This document shows, piece by piece, positions 39,603 to 50,453 of a DNA stretch of 64,000 nt. The position numbers and the translations under genes were made by a program. The notes below the pieces were generated by a model. It was not told where the DNA came from. It was given only the letters and a program-made list of their open reading frames with translations, and ran no database searches. How positions within the stretch are numbered: position 1 is the first letter of the stretch; each line of letters begins with the position of its first letter. This DNA comes from Prorocentrum cordatum (Eukaryota > Sar > Dinophyceae > Prorocentrales > Prorocentraceae): positions 303,648 through 367,647 of the forward strand of contig CAUYUJ010014758.1 in the NCBI GenBank assembly GCA_963575745.1, given 5' to 3'.

Positions 39603-40726
39603 CTGGGCGCCGGCGGTAAACCGTCAACCTTCCTTACCGCCGGGGGACTCGTAGAGCTTCCTGAGCAAATATAATGTCACAAAAAACTGCAGAGAACGAA
39701 TAGTTTTTCAGCCTAAACGATTTCAGACCTCTCGATGCAACAGCCAAACGCCTCTCATGCTTCTGGATCGTTTTCTATGCGCAGGAGCTGCGTAGCTCTC
39801 CTACAGCCGAGTTACGTGCGAAAATCGGCAGCACCTTTCAAGATCGCTCGAACAATACAAATAGTTTCGCGAATCTAGCTCGAGTATCAGACCGAGTTCA
39901 GACATCTGAATGCAACAGGCGGGCGCGCCTGATATCTCAGAATCGATTCCTGTGATTGCCAGTTCGCGGACCTAGCACGGGCAGCAGGCCGAGTTCAGGG
40001 CTCTGAAGCGACAGGTGGACGCGTTTCATGTCTCTAAATGGATTCCAGTGATCACCAGCCCTCCATCATCCTTACAGCTCGAGTTAAGTGCAGAAAACGG
40101 ACAGCACCTCTCAAGATCACTCAACGAATACGAATAGTTTTGCAAACCTAGCTCGGGCAGCAGACCGAGTTCCGAGCTCTGCAGTTGGCAGGCAGACGCG
40201 CCTGATGTCTCCGAATCGATTCCTGTGAGCGCGAGCCCTATAGCCTCCCTACAGCCCGAGTTAGGTGCAGAAAACTGTCAGCAGCTCTCAAGATGACTCT
40301 AACAACACGAATAGTTTCGCGAACCTAGCTCGGGCAGCAGACCGAGTTCAGACCTCTAGATGGGACAGACGAACGCGCCTGATGATTTCCAATCGATTTC
40401 TGTGAGAATGAGCTCTGTAGCTGCCCTACAGCTCGAGTTAAGTACAAAATACCGACAACGCGTATCAAGATGACTCGAACCAGCCGATCCCGCCGCGATG
40501 CTTTTTTGCAGAAATATTTACCCGATCGAGCTGAGATCAAGATGGCGATCGGGAATAAGATCTAATATGGTCACAAAAAAAAACTAGAGCTCGTTCCAGA
40601 ACAAAATTTTCAACCGACCAAAAGTCAGCAAAAGGTCCGTCGAGAGGTTTCTTGCCAACTAGCTCTTCAGCGCCCCGGAATTACTCTTAAGCTTCCAGCA
40701 ACTTGCTAAGGGAAGCTCTACGAGTT
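39603..40726 (+). mobile_element. NHE-1 copy inserted in LINE D
   Basis: Complete head, about five monomers, a tail with a shortened hairpin (TTCCAGCAACTTGCTAAGGG) and end CTACGAGTT at 40726. 1124 bp. LINE D text lies on both sides. Confidence 0.8.
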
Positions 40727-40974
40727 ACTTCAACATCACACTAAAACGTACGTGTGCAGCATAGTCCATAAAGAAAGCCCTAAACGAACGATGCCCACCA
40801 AGATACCCCATAGAACGCTTCTAAGGAACGGTTCCAAGATCGAAGCCTGCCCGACTCAAAGAGACAATACAACAAGTTTGGGTGGATTTGATTTGAAAGA
40901 TATGACAATTAATTTTCAGAAACCAGATTGTTCGCGAGCGAAGAGACCCTTAGGGGACGGGAAACTGGCGCTGG
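40727..40974 (-). pseudogene. LINE D fragment upstream of the RNase H-like part
   Basis: Minus-strand frames give FQIKSTQTCCIVSLSRAGF, AFYGVSWWASFV (about 40783-40815) and, after a frame change, FFMDYAAHVRFSVMLK. These align with LINE C FQEASQLKRRHVSSGRAVG, EFYGLKWWESFV and PTDAAYVQFCEHMCTRTML, in the same order. Confidence 0.65.
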
Positions 40975-41139
40975 CGGTGAACCGTCAACCTGGTCACCGC
41001 CGGGAACCTCGTAGAGCTCATTTCACGCGTAAGAGTGCTCGGAGTCGAAGGAGAGAGCTTCTGGAAGCATTTTTCGCAAAAAAAAATATGCGAACGGAGT
41101 TCCCCACATAAAGAGATTAACGGTTTCGTGGGACCCATT

Positions 41140-41874
41140 TTCTTGATGCCCCCCTCGCTTTGGCGGGGCCCCGCTTGGGAGGGGCACGAAACCATGTAAA
41201 TAGTATGGTATTCCGATACCCTCCTCGCTCAGGCGGGGCCTCCCTGGAGGGGTGGGAGGGGCACGAAACCATGTAAATAGTATGGTAGTCCTATACCCTC
41301 CTCGCTCAGGCGGGGCCTGGGGCACGAAACCATGTAAATAGCATGGTATTCCGATACCCTCCTCGCTCAGGCGGGGCCTCCCTGGAGGGGTGGGAGGAGC
41401 ACGAAACCATGTAAATAGCATGGTATTCCGATACCCTCCTCGCTCAGGCGGGGCCTCCCTGGAGGGGTGGGAGGGGCACGAAACCATGTAAATAGTATGG
41501 TATTCCGATACCCTCCTCGCTCAGGCGGGGCCTCCCTGGAGGGGTGGGAGGGGCACGAAACCATGTAAATAGTATGGTATTCCGATACCCTCCTCGCTCA
41601 GGCGGGGCCTCCCTGGAGGGGTGGGAGGGGCACGAAACCATGTAAATAGTATGGTATTCCGATACCCTCCTCGCTCAGGCGGGGCCTCCCTGGAGGGGTG
41701 GGAGGGGCACGAAACCATGTAAATAGTATGGTATTCCGATACCCTCCTCGCTCAGGCGGGGCCTCCCTGGAGGGGTGGGAGGGGCACGAAACCATGTAAA
41801 TAGTATGGTATTCCGATTCCCTCCTCGCTCAGGCGGGGCCTCCCTGGAGGGGTGGGAGGGGCGCGAAACCATGT
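41140..41874. repeat. 77-bp minisatellite, about ten copies
   Basis: Phrase ACGAAACCATGTAAATAG recurs at about 41187, 41264, 41324, 41401, 41478, 41555, 41632, 41709, 41786 and 41863, i.e. every 77 bp with one 60-bp unit. Central copies are near-identical. Each unit holds an inverted pair (GGCCTCCCTGGAGGGG). Overlapping minus-strand open frames of 65 codons are by-products. Confidence 0.95.
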
Positions 41875-41878
41875 GGCG

Positions 41879-42022
41879 GGTGTGATATGGTAGTATGGTA
41901 TGCTATGGTACGCCATGGCATGGTATGGTACGGTATGGTACGTATGGTGTGGTATGGTATGGTACGGTATGGTACGTATGGTGTGGTATGGTATGGTATG
42001 GTATGGTATGGTATGGTATGTG
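41879..42022. repeat. (TATGG)n microsatellite
   Basis: Pentanucleotide repeat with variants TACGG and TGTGG, directly after the 77-bp array. The minus-strand translation SYHTIPYHTI is an artefact. Confidence 0.9.
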
Positions 42023-42278
42023 ATGGAGCGGGAGGTGGGTGGGAAGGAGAGGGTGTTCTGGGAAAACAAGAACCCCACTCAGGATGTGGGGAAGAAAAAT
42101 ATTTTTTTTCGTGTCGACATAAAGATGGTTCCGCCAAGTGTTTTGACAGTAAAAGTGCGCCTACAGAGCTCATACTAAGACAGAGAGGCCCTCATAGTCG
42201 TTTACAGGTGCGAAAAATCTGCTCTCTAAAAATCAGTTGTCAAATATCTTTCAAAAAATTGCACTTGGTAGCGTCCAA

Positions 42279-43188
42279 CTGGCGCCGGCGGTAAACCGTC
42301 AACCTCGGTTACCGCCGGGAGACTCGTAGAGCTTCCTAGCTCGACTTAAGTTGAGAAAACCGACAGCACCTACCAACATTCCGACTCGTAGAATATTTTT
42401 TGACCTCTGAATGCGACAGGCAGACGCGTCTGATCTCTGCGAATCGACTCCTGTCATTACCAGCCCTGCAGCCCCCCTACAGCCCGAGTTAAGTGCAGAA
42501 AACCGACAGCACCTCTCAGGATCACTCGAACAATACAATAGTTTCGCAGACCTGATTCGGGCAGCAGACCGAGTTCCGAGCTCTGGATTCGACAGGCGGA
42601 CACGCCTGATGTGACTCGACCAATACGAATAGTTCTGCGATTCTAGATCGGGCAGAAGGCCGAGTTCAGAGCTCTGGATTCGACAGACAAACGCAACTGA
42701 TGATTCTGAATCGGTTTCTGTAAACATCAGCTCTGTAGCTGTCCTACAGCTCGAGTTAAGTACAGAAAACCGAGAGTTCCTGTCAAGATGACTCGAATAA
42801 TACGAATACGTTTGCGGACCTAGCTAGGCTAACAGACCGAGTTCAGACCTCTGGATTCAAGAGGAACGTGCCTATTCATTCTACATCGATTAGCTGTGCT
42901 TACCAGCTCTGTAGCTGTCCTAAAGCTCGAGTTATGTTCAGAAAACCGTCAGCACGTATCAAGATGACTCGAATCGGCCAATCCCGCCACAGTGCTTTTC
43001 GATTGTAATATTCACCCGATCGAGCTGAGGTCAAGATGGCGAGCGGAAATAAGATCGAATATCACGGGGAAAAATACGAGAGCTCTCACGAATGTTCAAA
43101 GTTTGAGAACATAATTTTCAACCGACCAGAAGTCACCACAAGTTCCGTCGAGATTTTTCGAGCCAACTAGCCCGCCAGTGCGTCCGAA
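42279..43188 (+). mobile_element. NHE-1 copy, tail cut
   Basis: Head with loop ending CCTCGG, the variant leader CTAGCTCGACTTAAGTTGAG, about four monomers, then tail to CCCGCCAGTGCGTCCGA, where the next head starts. Confidence 0.75.
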
Positions 43189-44349
43189 CTGGGCGCCGGC
43201 GGTAAACCGTCAACCTTTGTTACCGCCGGGGGACTCGTAGAGCTTCCTGACAACATGTAATGTCGAAAAAAATACACAGAACAAATAGTTTTTCAGCCCA
43301 AGCAATTTCAGACCTCTCGGATGCAACAGCCGAACGCCCCCGATGCTTCTGGATTTTCTTCTGTACGAGCTCTGTAGCTCTCATACAGCCCGAGTTACGT
43401 GCGTAAATCGACAGCACCTCTCAAGATGACTCGAACAATACGAACAGTTTGGCAAACCTAGCTCGAGTATCAGACCGAGTTCAGACCTCTGCATACGCGT
43501 CTGATGTCTCTGGATCGATTTCTGTAATTACCAGCCCTGCAGCCCCCCCTACATCCCGAGCTAAGTGCAGAAAACGCACAGCACCTCTCAGGATGACTCG
43601 AACAATACGAATAGTTTCGCGGATCTAGTTCGGGCAGCAGACAGAGTTCAGAGCTCGGGATTCGACAGGCGGACGCGCCTGATGTCTCCAAATCGATTCC
43701 AGTGATTACCAGCCATGCATCCCCCCTACAGCCCGAGTTAAGTGGAGAGAACCGACAGCATCTCTCAAGATGACTCGAACAATACGAATAGTTTCGCGAT
43801 TCTAGACCGGGCAGCAGACCGAGTTCAGAGCTTTGGATTCACCAGATAACGGCCACTGATGATTCTGAATCAGATTCTGTACGCATCAGCTCTGTAGCTG
43901 TCCTGTAGCTCGAGTTAAGTGCAGAAAACCAAGAGCGTCTGTCAAGATGACTCGAATAATACGAATAGGTTTGCGGACCTAGCTCGGCTAGCAGACCGAG
44001 TTCAGACCTCTGGGTTCAACAGGCGAACGCGCCTGATCATTCTGAATCGATTAGCTGTGCTTACCAGCTCTGTAGCTGTCCTGAAGCTCGAGTTATCTTG
44101 AGAAAACCGACAGCGCGTGACAAGATGACTCGAAACGGCCGATCCCGCCGGAGTGCTTTTTGGCAGTAAAAGGTACCCGATCGAGCTGAGATCAAGATGG
44201 CGAGCGGGAATAAGATCGAATATCACGGGAAAAAATACTAGAGCTCCAACGAATTGTTGAATTTTAAGAACAAAATTTTCAACCGACCAAAAGTCAGCAA
44301 AAGGTCCGTCGAGATTTTTCTTGCCAACTAGCTCTACAGCGCCCCGGAA
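43189..44349 (+). mobile_element. NHE-1 copy, tail cut
   Basis: Head (loop CCTTTG), leader CTGACAACATGTAATGTCG, about five monomers, tail to GCGCCCCGGA where the next head inserted (host text continues AATTACTC elsewhere). Confidence 0.75.
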
Positions 44350-45905
44350 CTGGGCGCCGGCGGTAAACCGTCAACCTTTGTTACCGCCGGGGGACTCGTA
44401 GAGCTTCCTGACAACATATAATGTCGAAAAAAATACACAGAAAAAATAGTTTCTCAGCCCAAGCAATTTCAGACCTCTCGGATGGAACAGCCGAACGCCC
44501 CCGATGCTTCTGGATTGTCTTCTATACGAGCTCTGTAGCTCTCCTACAGCCTGAGTTACGTGCTCTCAAGATGATTCGAACAATTCGAATGGTTTGGCAA
44601 ACCTAGCTCGAGTATCAGACCGAGTTGAGACCTCTGCATGCGACAGGCGCACGCGTCTGACGTCTCTAAATCGATTCCTGTGATTACCAGCCCTGCAGCC
44701 CCCCTACAGCCCGAGTCAAGTGCAGGAAACCGACAGCACCTCTCAGGATGACTCGAACAATACAAATAGTTTGGCGGACCTAGTTCGGGCAGCAGACAGA
44801 GTTCGGAGCTCTCGATTCGAAAGGCACACGCGCATGATGTCTCTGGATCGATTTCACTGATTACCAGCCATGCAGCCCCCCGACAGCCCGAGTTAAGTGC
44901 AGAGAACGGACAGCATCTCTCAAGATGACTCGAACAATACGAATAGTTTCGCGATTCTAGATCGGGCAGCAGACCGAGTTCAGAGCTCTGGGTTCAACAG
45001 ACAACGGCCACTGATGATTCTGAATCAGATTCTGTACGTATTAGCTCTGTAGCTGTCCTGTAGCTCGAGTTAAGTACAGAAAACCGAGAGCGTCTATCAA
45101 GATGAATCGAATAATACAAATAGGTTTGCGGACCTCGCTCGGCTAGCAGACCGAGTTCAGACCTCTGGGTTCAACAGGGGAACGCGCCTCATCATTCTGA
45201 ATCGATTAGCTGTGCTTACCAGCTCTGTAGGTGCCCTAAAGCTCGAGTTATCTTGAGAAAACCGTCACCGCGTGACAAGATGACCCGAAACGGGCGATCC
45301 CGCCGCAGTGCTTTTTACCAGTAAAAGGTACCCGATCGAGCTGAGATCAAGACGGCGAGCGGGAATAAGATCGAATATCACGGGAAGAAATACTAGAGCT
45401 CTAACGAATGGTTGAATTCCGAGAACAAAATTTTCAACCGACCAAAAGTCACCAAAACTGGCGCCGGCGGTGAACCGTCAACCTGGGCACCGCCGGGAAC
45501 CTCGTAGAGCTCCTAACACGCGTAAGAGTGTTCAGTATCAAAAGAGAGGGCTTCTGGAAGCATTTCTCGGAACAGAGAAAACATGATTTTTTCATGTTGA
45601 CATAGAGTTGGTTCCGCCAAGTCTTTTGATAGTAAAAGTGCATGTGCAGAGCTCATATTAAGACGCTGAGGCCCTCATAATCGTCTGCAGGTGCGAAAAA
45701 TCTGCTTTCTCAAAATGAATTGTCAAATATCTTTCAAAAAATTGCAAAACCACCCAAAAGTTGTCACATTGTCCGTCTCGGCCGGGTGCGCCAACTAGCT
45801 CCACCCCGCGCCGGAATTCCTCTAGCTCATTGTTGCCGAAGAGCTCTACGAGGTATGTCCGTCGAGATTTTTCTTGCCAACTAGCTCTCCAGCGCCCCGG
45901 AATTA
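44350..45905 (+). mobile_element. NHE-1 copy containing an NHE-2
   Basis: Head, leader CTGACAACATATAATGTCG, five monomers, tail to GTCACCAAAA at 45457. An NHE-2 follows (45458-45854), then the tail resumes GTCCGTCGAGATTTTTCTTG and runs to GGAATTA at 45905, where the next head starts. Confidence 0.75.
45458..45854 (+). mobile_element. NHE-2 copy (397 bp)
   Basis: Starts CTGGCGCCGGCGGTGAACCG, right arm GGGCACCGCCGGGAACC, TCGTAGAGCTC. Body unrelated to the NHE-1 monomers (GTTCCGCCAAGTCTTTTGA, CAAATATCTTTCAAAAAATTG, CACCCAAAAGTTGTCAC). Tail homologous to NHE-1 (GCCAACTAGCTCCACCCCGC, GGAATTCCTCTAGCTC), ending GAGCTCTACGAGGT. Confidence 0.85.
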
Positions 45906-47256
45906 CTGGGCGCCGGCGGTAAGCCGTCAACCTTGGTTACCGCCGGGAGACTCGTAGAGCTTCCTAGCTCGACTTAAGTTGAGAAAACCGACAGCACCTA
46001 CCAACATTCCGACTTATAGTAAATATTTTTTGGCCCCTGAATACGACAGACGAACGCGTCTGATGTCTGCGAATCGACGCCTGTCATTACCAGCCCTGCA
46101 GCCCCCCTACAGCCCGAATTAAGTGCAGAAAACCGACAGCACCTCTCAGGATGACTCGAACAATACAGTAGTTTCGCAGACCTAATTCGGGCGGCAGACC
46201 GAGTTCGGAGCTCTGGATTCGACAGGCGGACGCGCCTGATGTCTTCGAATCGATTCCTGTGACGACCAGCACTGTAGCCACCCTCAGCGCGAGTTGAGTG
46301 AAGAAAACCGAGAGCACTTCTCAAGATGACTCGACCAATGGCAGCAGACCGAGTTCAGAGCTCTGGATTCGACAGACAAACGCAACCGATGATTCTGAAT
46401 CGGTTCCTGTAAACATCAGCTCTGCAGCTGTCCTACAGCTTGAGTTAAGTACGGAAAACCGAGAGTTCCTGTCAAGATGACTCGAGTAATACGAATAGGT
46501 TTACGAACCTAGCTCGGCTAACAGACCGAGTTCAGACCTCTGGATTCAACATGCGAACGCGCCTAGGCATTCTACAACGATTAGCTGTGCTCACCAGCTC
46601 TGTAGCTGCCCTAAAGCTCGAGTTATGGTCAGAAAACCGTCAGCGCGTATCAAGATGACTCGAAACGGCCGATCCCGCCACAGTGCTTTTCGATAGTAAT
46701 ATTCACCCGATCAAGCTGAAATCACTGGAACCTGCGGTAAACCGTCAACCTGGTTACCGCCGGGACCTTCGTAGAGCTCTTTTCTTGCACGGCCATCGTC
46801 GAAACACATGAAAAAAGCTTCTGGAGCGAGAAATGAAAAACTCGAAAAATCACGTTTTTCTGTTTTTATTCAACGTCGGTTCCTCCAAGTGTTTTGATAG
46901 TAATATTGCACCTAGAGACCTGAAAATTTTACTGGCAGACGCGGCATAACCCACTACAGGTGCAAAAAATCTGGCTTCTCAAAATGAATTGTCAAATATC
47001 TTTCAAATATTTGTAGAACCACCCAAAAGTTACCACTTTGTCCTTTCTGGCCGGGTCGACCAACTAGCTCCAGCCCGCGCCGGAATTCCTCTAGCTCATC
47101 GATGCCGAAGAGCTCTACGAGGTAAGATAGCGAACGGGAATAAGATCGAATATCACGGGAAAAATACTAGAGCTCTAACGAATGGTTGAATTTCGAGAAC
47201 AAAATTTTCAACCGACCAAAAGTCACCAAAAGTTCCGTCGAGATTTTTCGAGCCAA
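45906..47256 (+). mobile_element. NHE-1 copy containing an NHE-2
   Basis: Head (loop CCTTGG), leader CTAGCTCGACTTAAGTTGAG, about four monomers, tail to GAAATCA at 46724. NHE-2 at 46725-47123. Tail resumes AAGATAGCGAACGGGAATAAG and runs to GAGCCAA at 47256. Confidence 0.75.
46725..47123 (+). mobile_element. NHE-2 copy (399 bp)
   Basis: Start CTGGAACCTGCGGTAAACCG, right arm GGTTACCGCCGGGACC, TTCGTAGAGCTC; tail CTAGCTCATCGATGCCGAAG, end AGCTCTACGAGGT. The left flank ATCA and right flank AAGAT rejoin to the host text ATCAAGAT if one A is a duplicate. Confidence 0.85.
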
Positions 47257-48432
47257 CTGGGCGCCGGCGGTAAACCGTCAACCTTTGTTACCGCCGGAAC
47301 AGACGAGCGCGCAGAAAGATTTCGAATCGGTTTCTGTGCGTATCAGCTGTGTAGCTCTCCTACAGCCCGAGTTACGTGCGAAAATCGACAGCACCTGTCA
47401 AGATAACTCGAACAATACGAATGGATTTTCCCGGAGAGCTCTCTGAGAGCTAAAGGGTTTTAGATTAGAAGCCGGACGGTGGTGGTGCCCGCCAGCAGCC
47501 CATCTTCGCCGGTCCACGATCCTCGCAGCGCCTCGCCTGACCCGGCAGCGGGATCGGGGGCGCTTCCAGCACGCGTCCACGCGAGCCTGCACGCGTGCAG
47601 GCACGCGTGGAAGCGTTCCTGGCAGCGCTTCAGAGACGCTCCAGGTGAGCCCCCAGAGCCCCAGAAGAGCTTCACGAAAGCTTCCGTGGGGATGCCAGGA
47701 AGGCTTCCCAGAGTGTGCCCCCCTTGCTCTCCGGGTTTGGGGATACCAGGAAGGCTTCCCAGAGTGTGCCCCCCTTGCTCTCCGGGTTTTGGACGCTACC
47801 AAGTGCGAACCTAGCTCGAGGAGCAAACGGAGTTCAGACCTCTGAATGCGACAGGCGGACGCGCCTGATGTCCAAATCGATTCCTGTGATTATGCCCCCT
47901 GCAGCCCTCCTACAGACCGAGTTAAGTGCAGAAAACCGTCAGCACCTCTCAAGATGACTCCACCAATACGAATAGTTTCGCGAGTTTTGCGACCTAGCTC
48001 GGGCAGCAGACCAAGTTCAGAGCTCTGAATTAACAGACAAACGCGCCCGATCATTCTGAATCGGTTTCTGTTTGTATCACCTCTGTAGCCGTAGCTCGAG
48101 TTAAGTACAAAAAACCGACAACGTCTGTTAAGATGACTCGAATAATTTGCGGACCTAGCTCAGCTAGCAGACCGAGTTCAGACCTCTGGATGCGACAGAC
48201 GAACGCGCCTGATCATTCTGAATTGATAACGTGTGATTACCATGAAGCTGTCCTGTATCTCGAGTTAAGTCCAATACACCGACAGCGCGAATCAAGATGA
48301 CTCGAAACGGCCGATCCCGCCACAGTGCTTTTCGATTGTAATATTTACCCGATCGAGCTGAGATCAAGATGGCGAGCCGGAATAAGGCCAAATATCACGG
48401 GAAAAATACTAGAGCTCAAACAAATGTTCAAA
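47257..48432 (+). mobile_element. NHE-1 copy with a foreign insert
   Basis: Head followed directly by monomer text (AACAGACGAGCGCGCAGAAAG), so the leader is deleted. A 360-bp unrelated insert lies at about 47445-47805, then three monomers and a tail cut at AAATGTTCAA. Confidence 0.65.
47445..47805. other. GC-rich insert with palindrome and 52-bp tandem duplication
   Basis: Unrelated to the surrounding NHE text. GCCTGCACGCGTGCAGGC (47585-47602) is a perfect 18-bp palindrome inside a longer imperfect one (47561-47615, ends CGCTTCCA / TGGAAGCG). About 52 bp around CCAGGAAGGCTTCCCAGAG are tandemly repeated (47690-47741, 47742-47793). Origin unknown. Confidence 0.6.
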
Positions 48433-49368
48433 CTGGGCGCCGGCGGTAAACCGTGAACCTTGGTTACCGCCAGGAGACTCGTAGAGCTTCCTAGCTCGAC
48501 TGAAGTTGAGAAAACCGACAGCACCTACCAACATTCCGACTTATAGTGAATATTTTTGACCTCTGATACGACAGGCGGACGCGTCTGATGTCTGCGAATC
48601 GACTCCTGTCATTACCAGCCCTGCAGCCCCCCTACAGCCCGAGTTAAGTGCAGAAAACCGACAGCACCTCTCAGGATCACTCGAACAATACAATAGTTTC
48701 GCAGACCTGGTTCCCGCAGCATGCCGAGTTCCGAGCTCTGGATTCGACAGGCGGACGCGCCTGATCTCTTCAAATCGATTTCTGTGACCACCAGCACTGT
48801 AGCCTCCCTCCCAGCCCGAGTTACGTGCAGAAAACCGAGAGCACTTCTCAAGATGACTCGATCAATACAAATAATTTCGCGATTCTAGATCGGGCAGAGA
48901 CCGATTCAGAGCTCTGGATTCGACAGAAAAACGCAACTGATGATTCTGAATCGATTCATGTAAATATCAGTTCTGTAGCTGTCCTACAGCTACAGGCGAA
49001 CGCGCCTAATCATTCTACATCGATTAGCTGTGCTTACCAGCTCTGTAGCTGTCCTAAAGCTCGAGTTATGTTCAGAAAACCGTCAGCGCGTATCGAGATG
49101 ACTCGAAACGGCCGATCCCGCCACAGTGCTTTTCGACAGTAATATTCATCCGATCGAGCTGAGATCAAGATGGCGAGCGGTAATAAGATCGAATATCACG
49201 GGGAAAAATACTAAAGCTCTAACGAATGGTTGAATTTCGAGAACAAAATTTTCAACCGACCAAAAGTCACCAAAAGTTCCGTCGAGATTTTTCTTGCCAC
49301 CTAGCTCTCCAGCGCGCCGGAATTACTCTTGAGCTTCCAGCAACTGGCTTAGGGAAGCTCTACGAGTC
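48433..49368 (+). mobile_element. NHE-1 copy, complete (936 bp)
   Basis: Head CTGGGCGCCGGCGGTAAACC, right arm GGTTACCGCCAGG, ACTCGTAGAGCTTCC, four monomers (one partly deleted), full tail with hairpin AGCTTCCAGCAACTGGCTTAGGG, end AGCTCTACGAGTC. Confidence 0.8.
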
Positions 49369-49369
49369 A

Positions 49370-50453
49370 CTGGGCGCCGGCAGTAAACCGTCAACCTTTG
49401 TTACCGCCGGGGGACTCGTAGAGCTTCCTGACAACATATAATGTCGAAAAAAAGTACACTGAAAAAATAGTTTTTCAGCCCAAGCAATTTCAGACCTCTC
49501 GGATGCAACATCGGACGCCCCCGATGCTTCTGGATTTACCGAGCTCTGTAGCTCTCCTACAGCCCGAGTTACGTGCGTAAATCGACAGCATCTCTGACGC
49601 GTCTGATCTCTCTGAATCGATTTCTGTTACTACCAGCCCTGCAGCCACCCCTACAGCCCGAGTTAAGCGCAGGAAACCGACAGCACCTCGCAGGATGACT
49701 CGAACAATACGAATAGTTTCGCGGACCTAGTTCGGGCAGCAGACAGAGTTCGGAGCTCTGGATTCCAAAGACAGGCGCGCCTGATGTCTCCGAATCGATT
49801 GCTGTGATTACTAGCGCTGCAGTCCCCTTACAGCCCGAGTGAAGTGCAGAGAACCGACAGCATCTCTGAAGATAACTTGAACAATACGAATAGTTTCGCA
49901 AGTCTAGATCGGACAGCAGACCGAGTTCAGAGCTCCAGATTCAACAGAGGACGGCAACTGATGATTCTGAATCAGATTCTGTACGCATCAGCTCTGTAGC
50001 TGTCCTGTAGCTCGAGTTAAATACAGAAAACCGAGAACGTCTGTCAAGATGACTCGAATAATACGAATAGGTTTGCGGACCTAGCTCGGCTAGCAGACCG
50101 AGTTCAGACCTCTGGGTTTAACAGGCGACCGCGCCTGATCATTCTACATCGATTAGCTGTGCTCACCAGCCCTATAGCTTTCCTAAAGCTCGAGTTATCT
50201 TGAGAAGACTGTCACCGCGTGACAAGATCACCCGAAACGGGCAATCCCGCCTGCCTGCTTTTTGGCAGTAGAAGGTACCCGATCGAGCTGAGATCAAGAT
50301 TGCGAGCAGGAATAAGATCGAATATCACGGGAAAAATACTAGATCTCAAACGAATTGTTGAATTTCGAGAACAAAATTTTCAACCGACCAAAAGTCAGCA
50401 AAAGGTCCGTCGAGATTTTCCTTGCCAACTAGACCTCCAGCGCCCCGGAATTA
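49370..50453 (+). mobile_element. NHE-1 copy, tail cut
   Basis: Starts one A after the end of the preceding copy. Head (loop CCTTTG), leader, about five monomers, tail to CCCCGGAATTA at 50453. Confidence 0.75.

Larger units (their letters stand above)
40975..42278 (+). mobile_element. NHE-2 copy expanded by a 77-bp array, right end missing
   Basis: Head CTGGCGCTGGCGGTGAACCG, GGTCACCGCCGGGAACC, TCGTAGAGCTC. The NHE-2 body is interrupted at about 41120 by the 77-bp array and a pentanucleotide repeat, then resumes at about 42100 (GTTCCGCCAAGTGTTTTGA, CAAATATCTTTC). The tail is cut off by the head at 42279. Confidence 0.65.
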
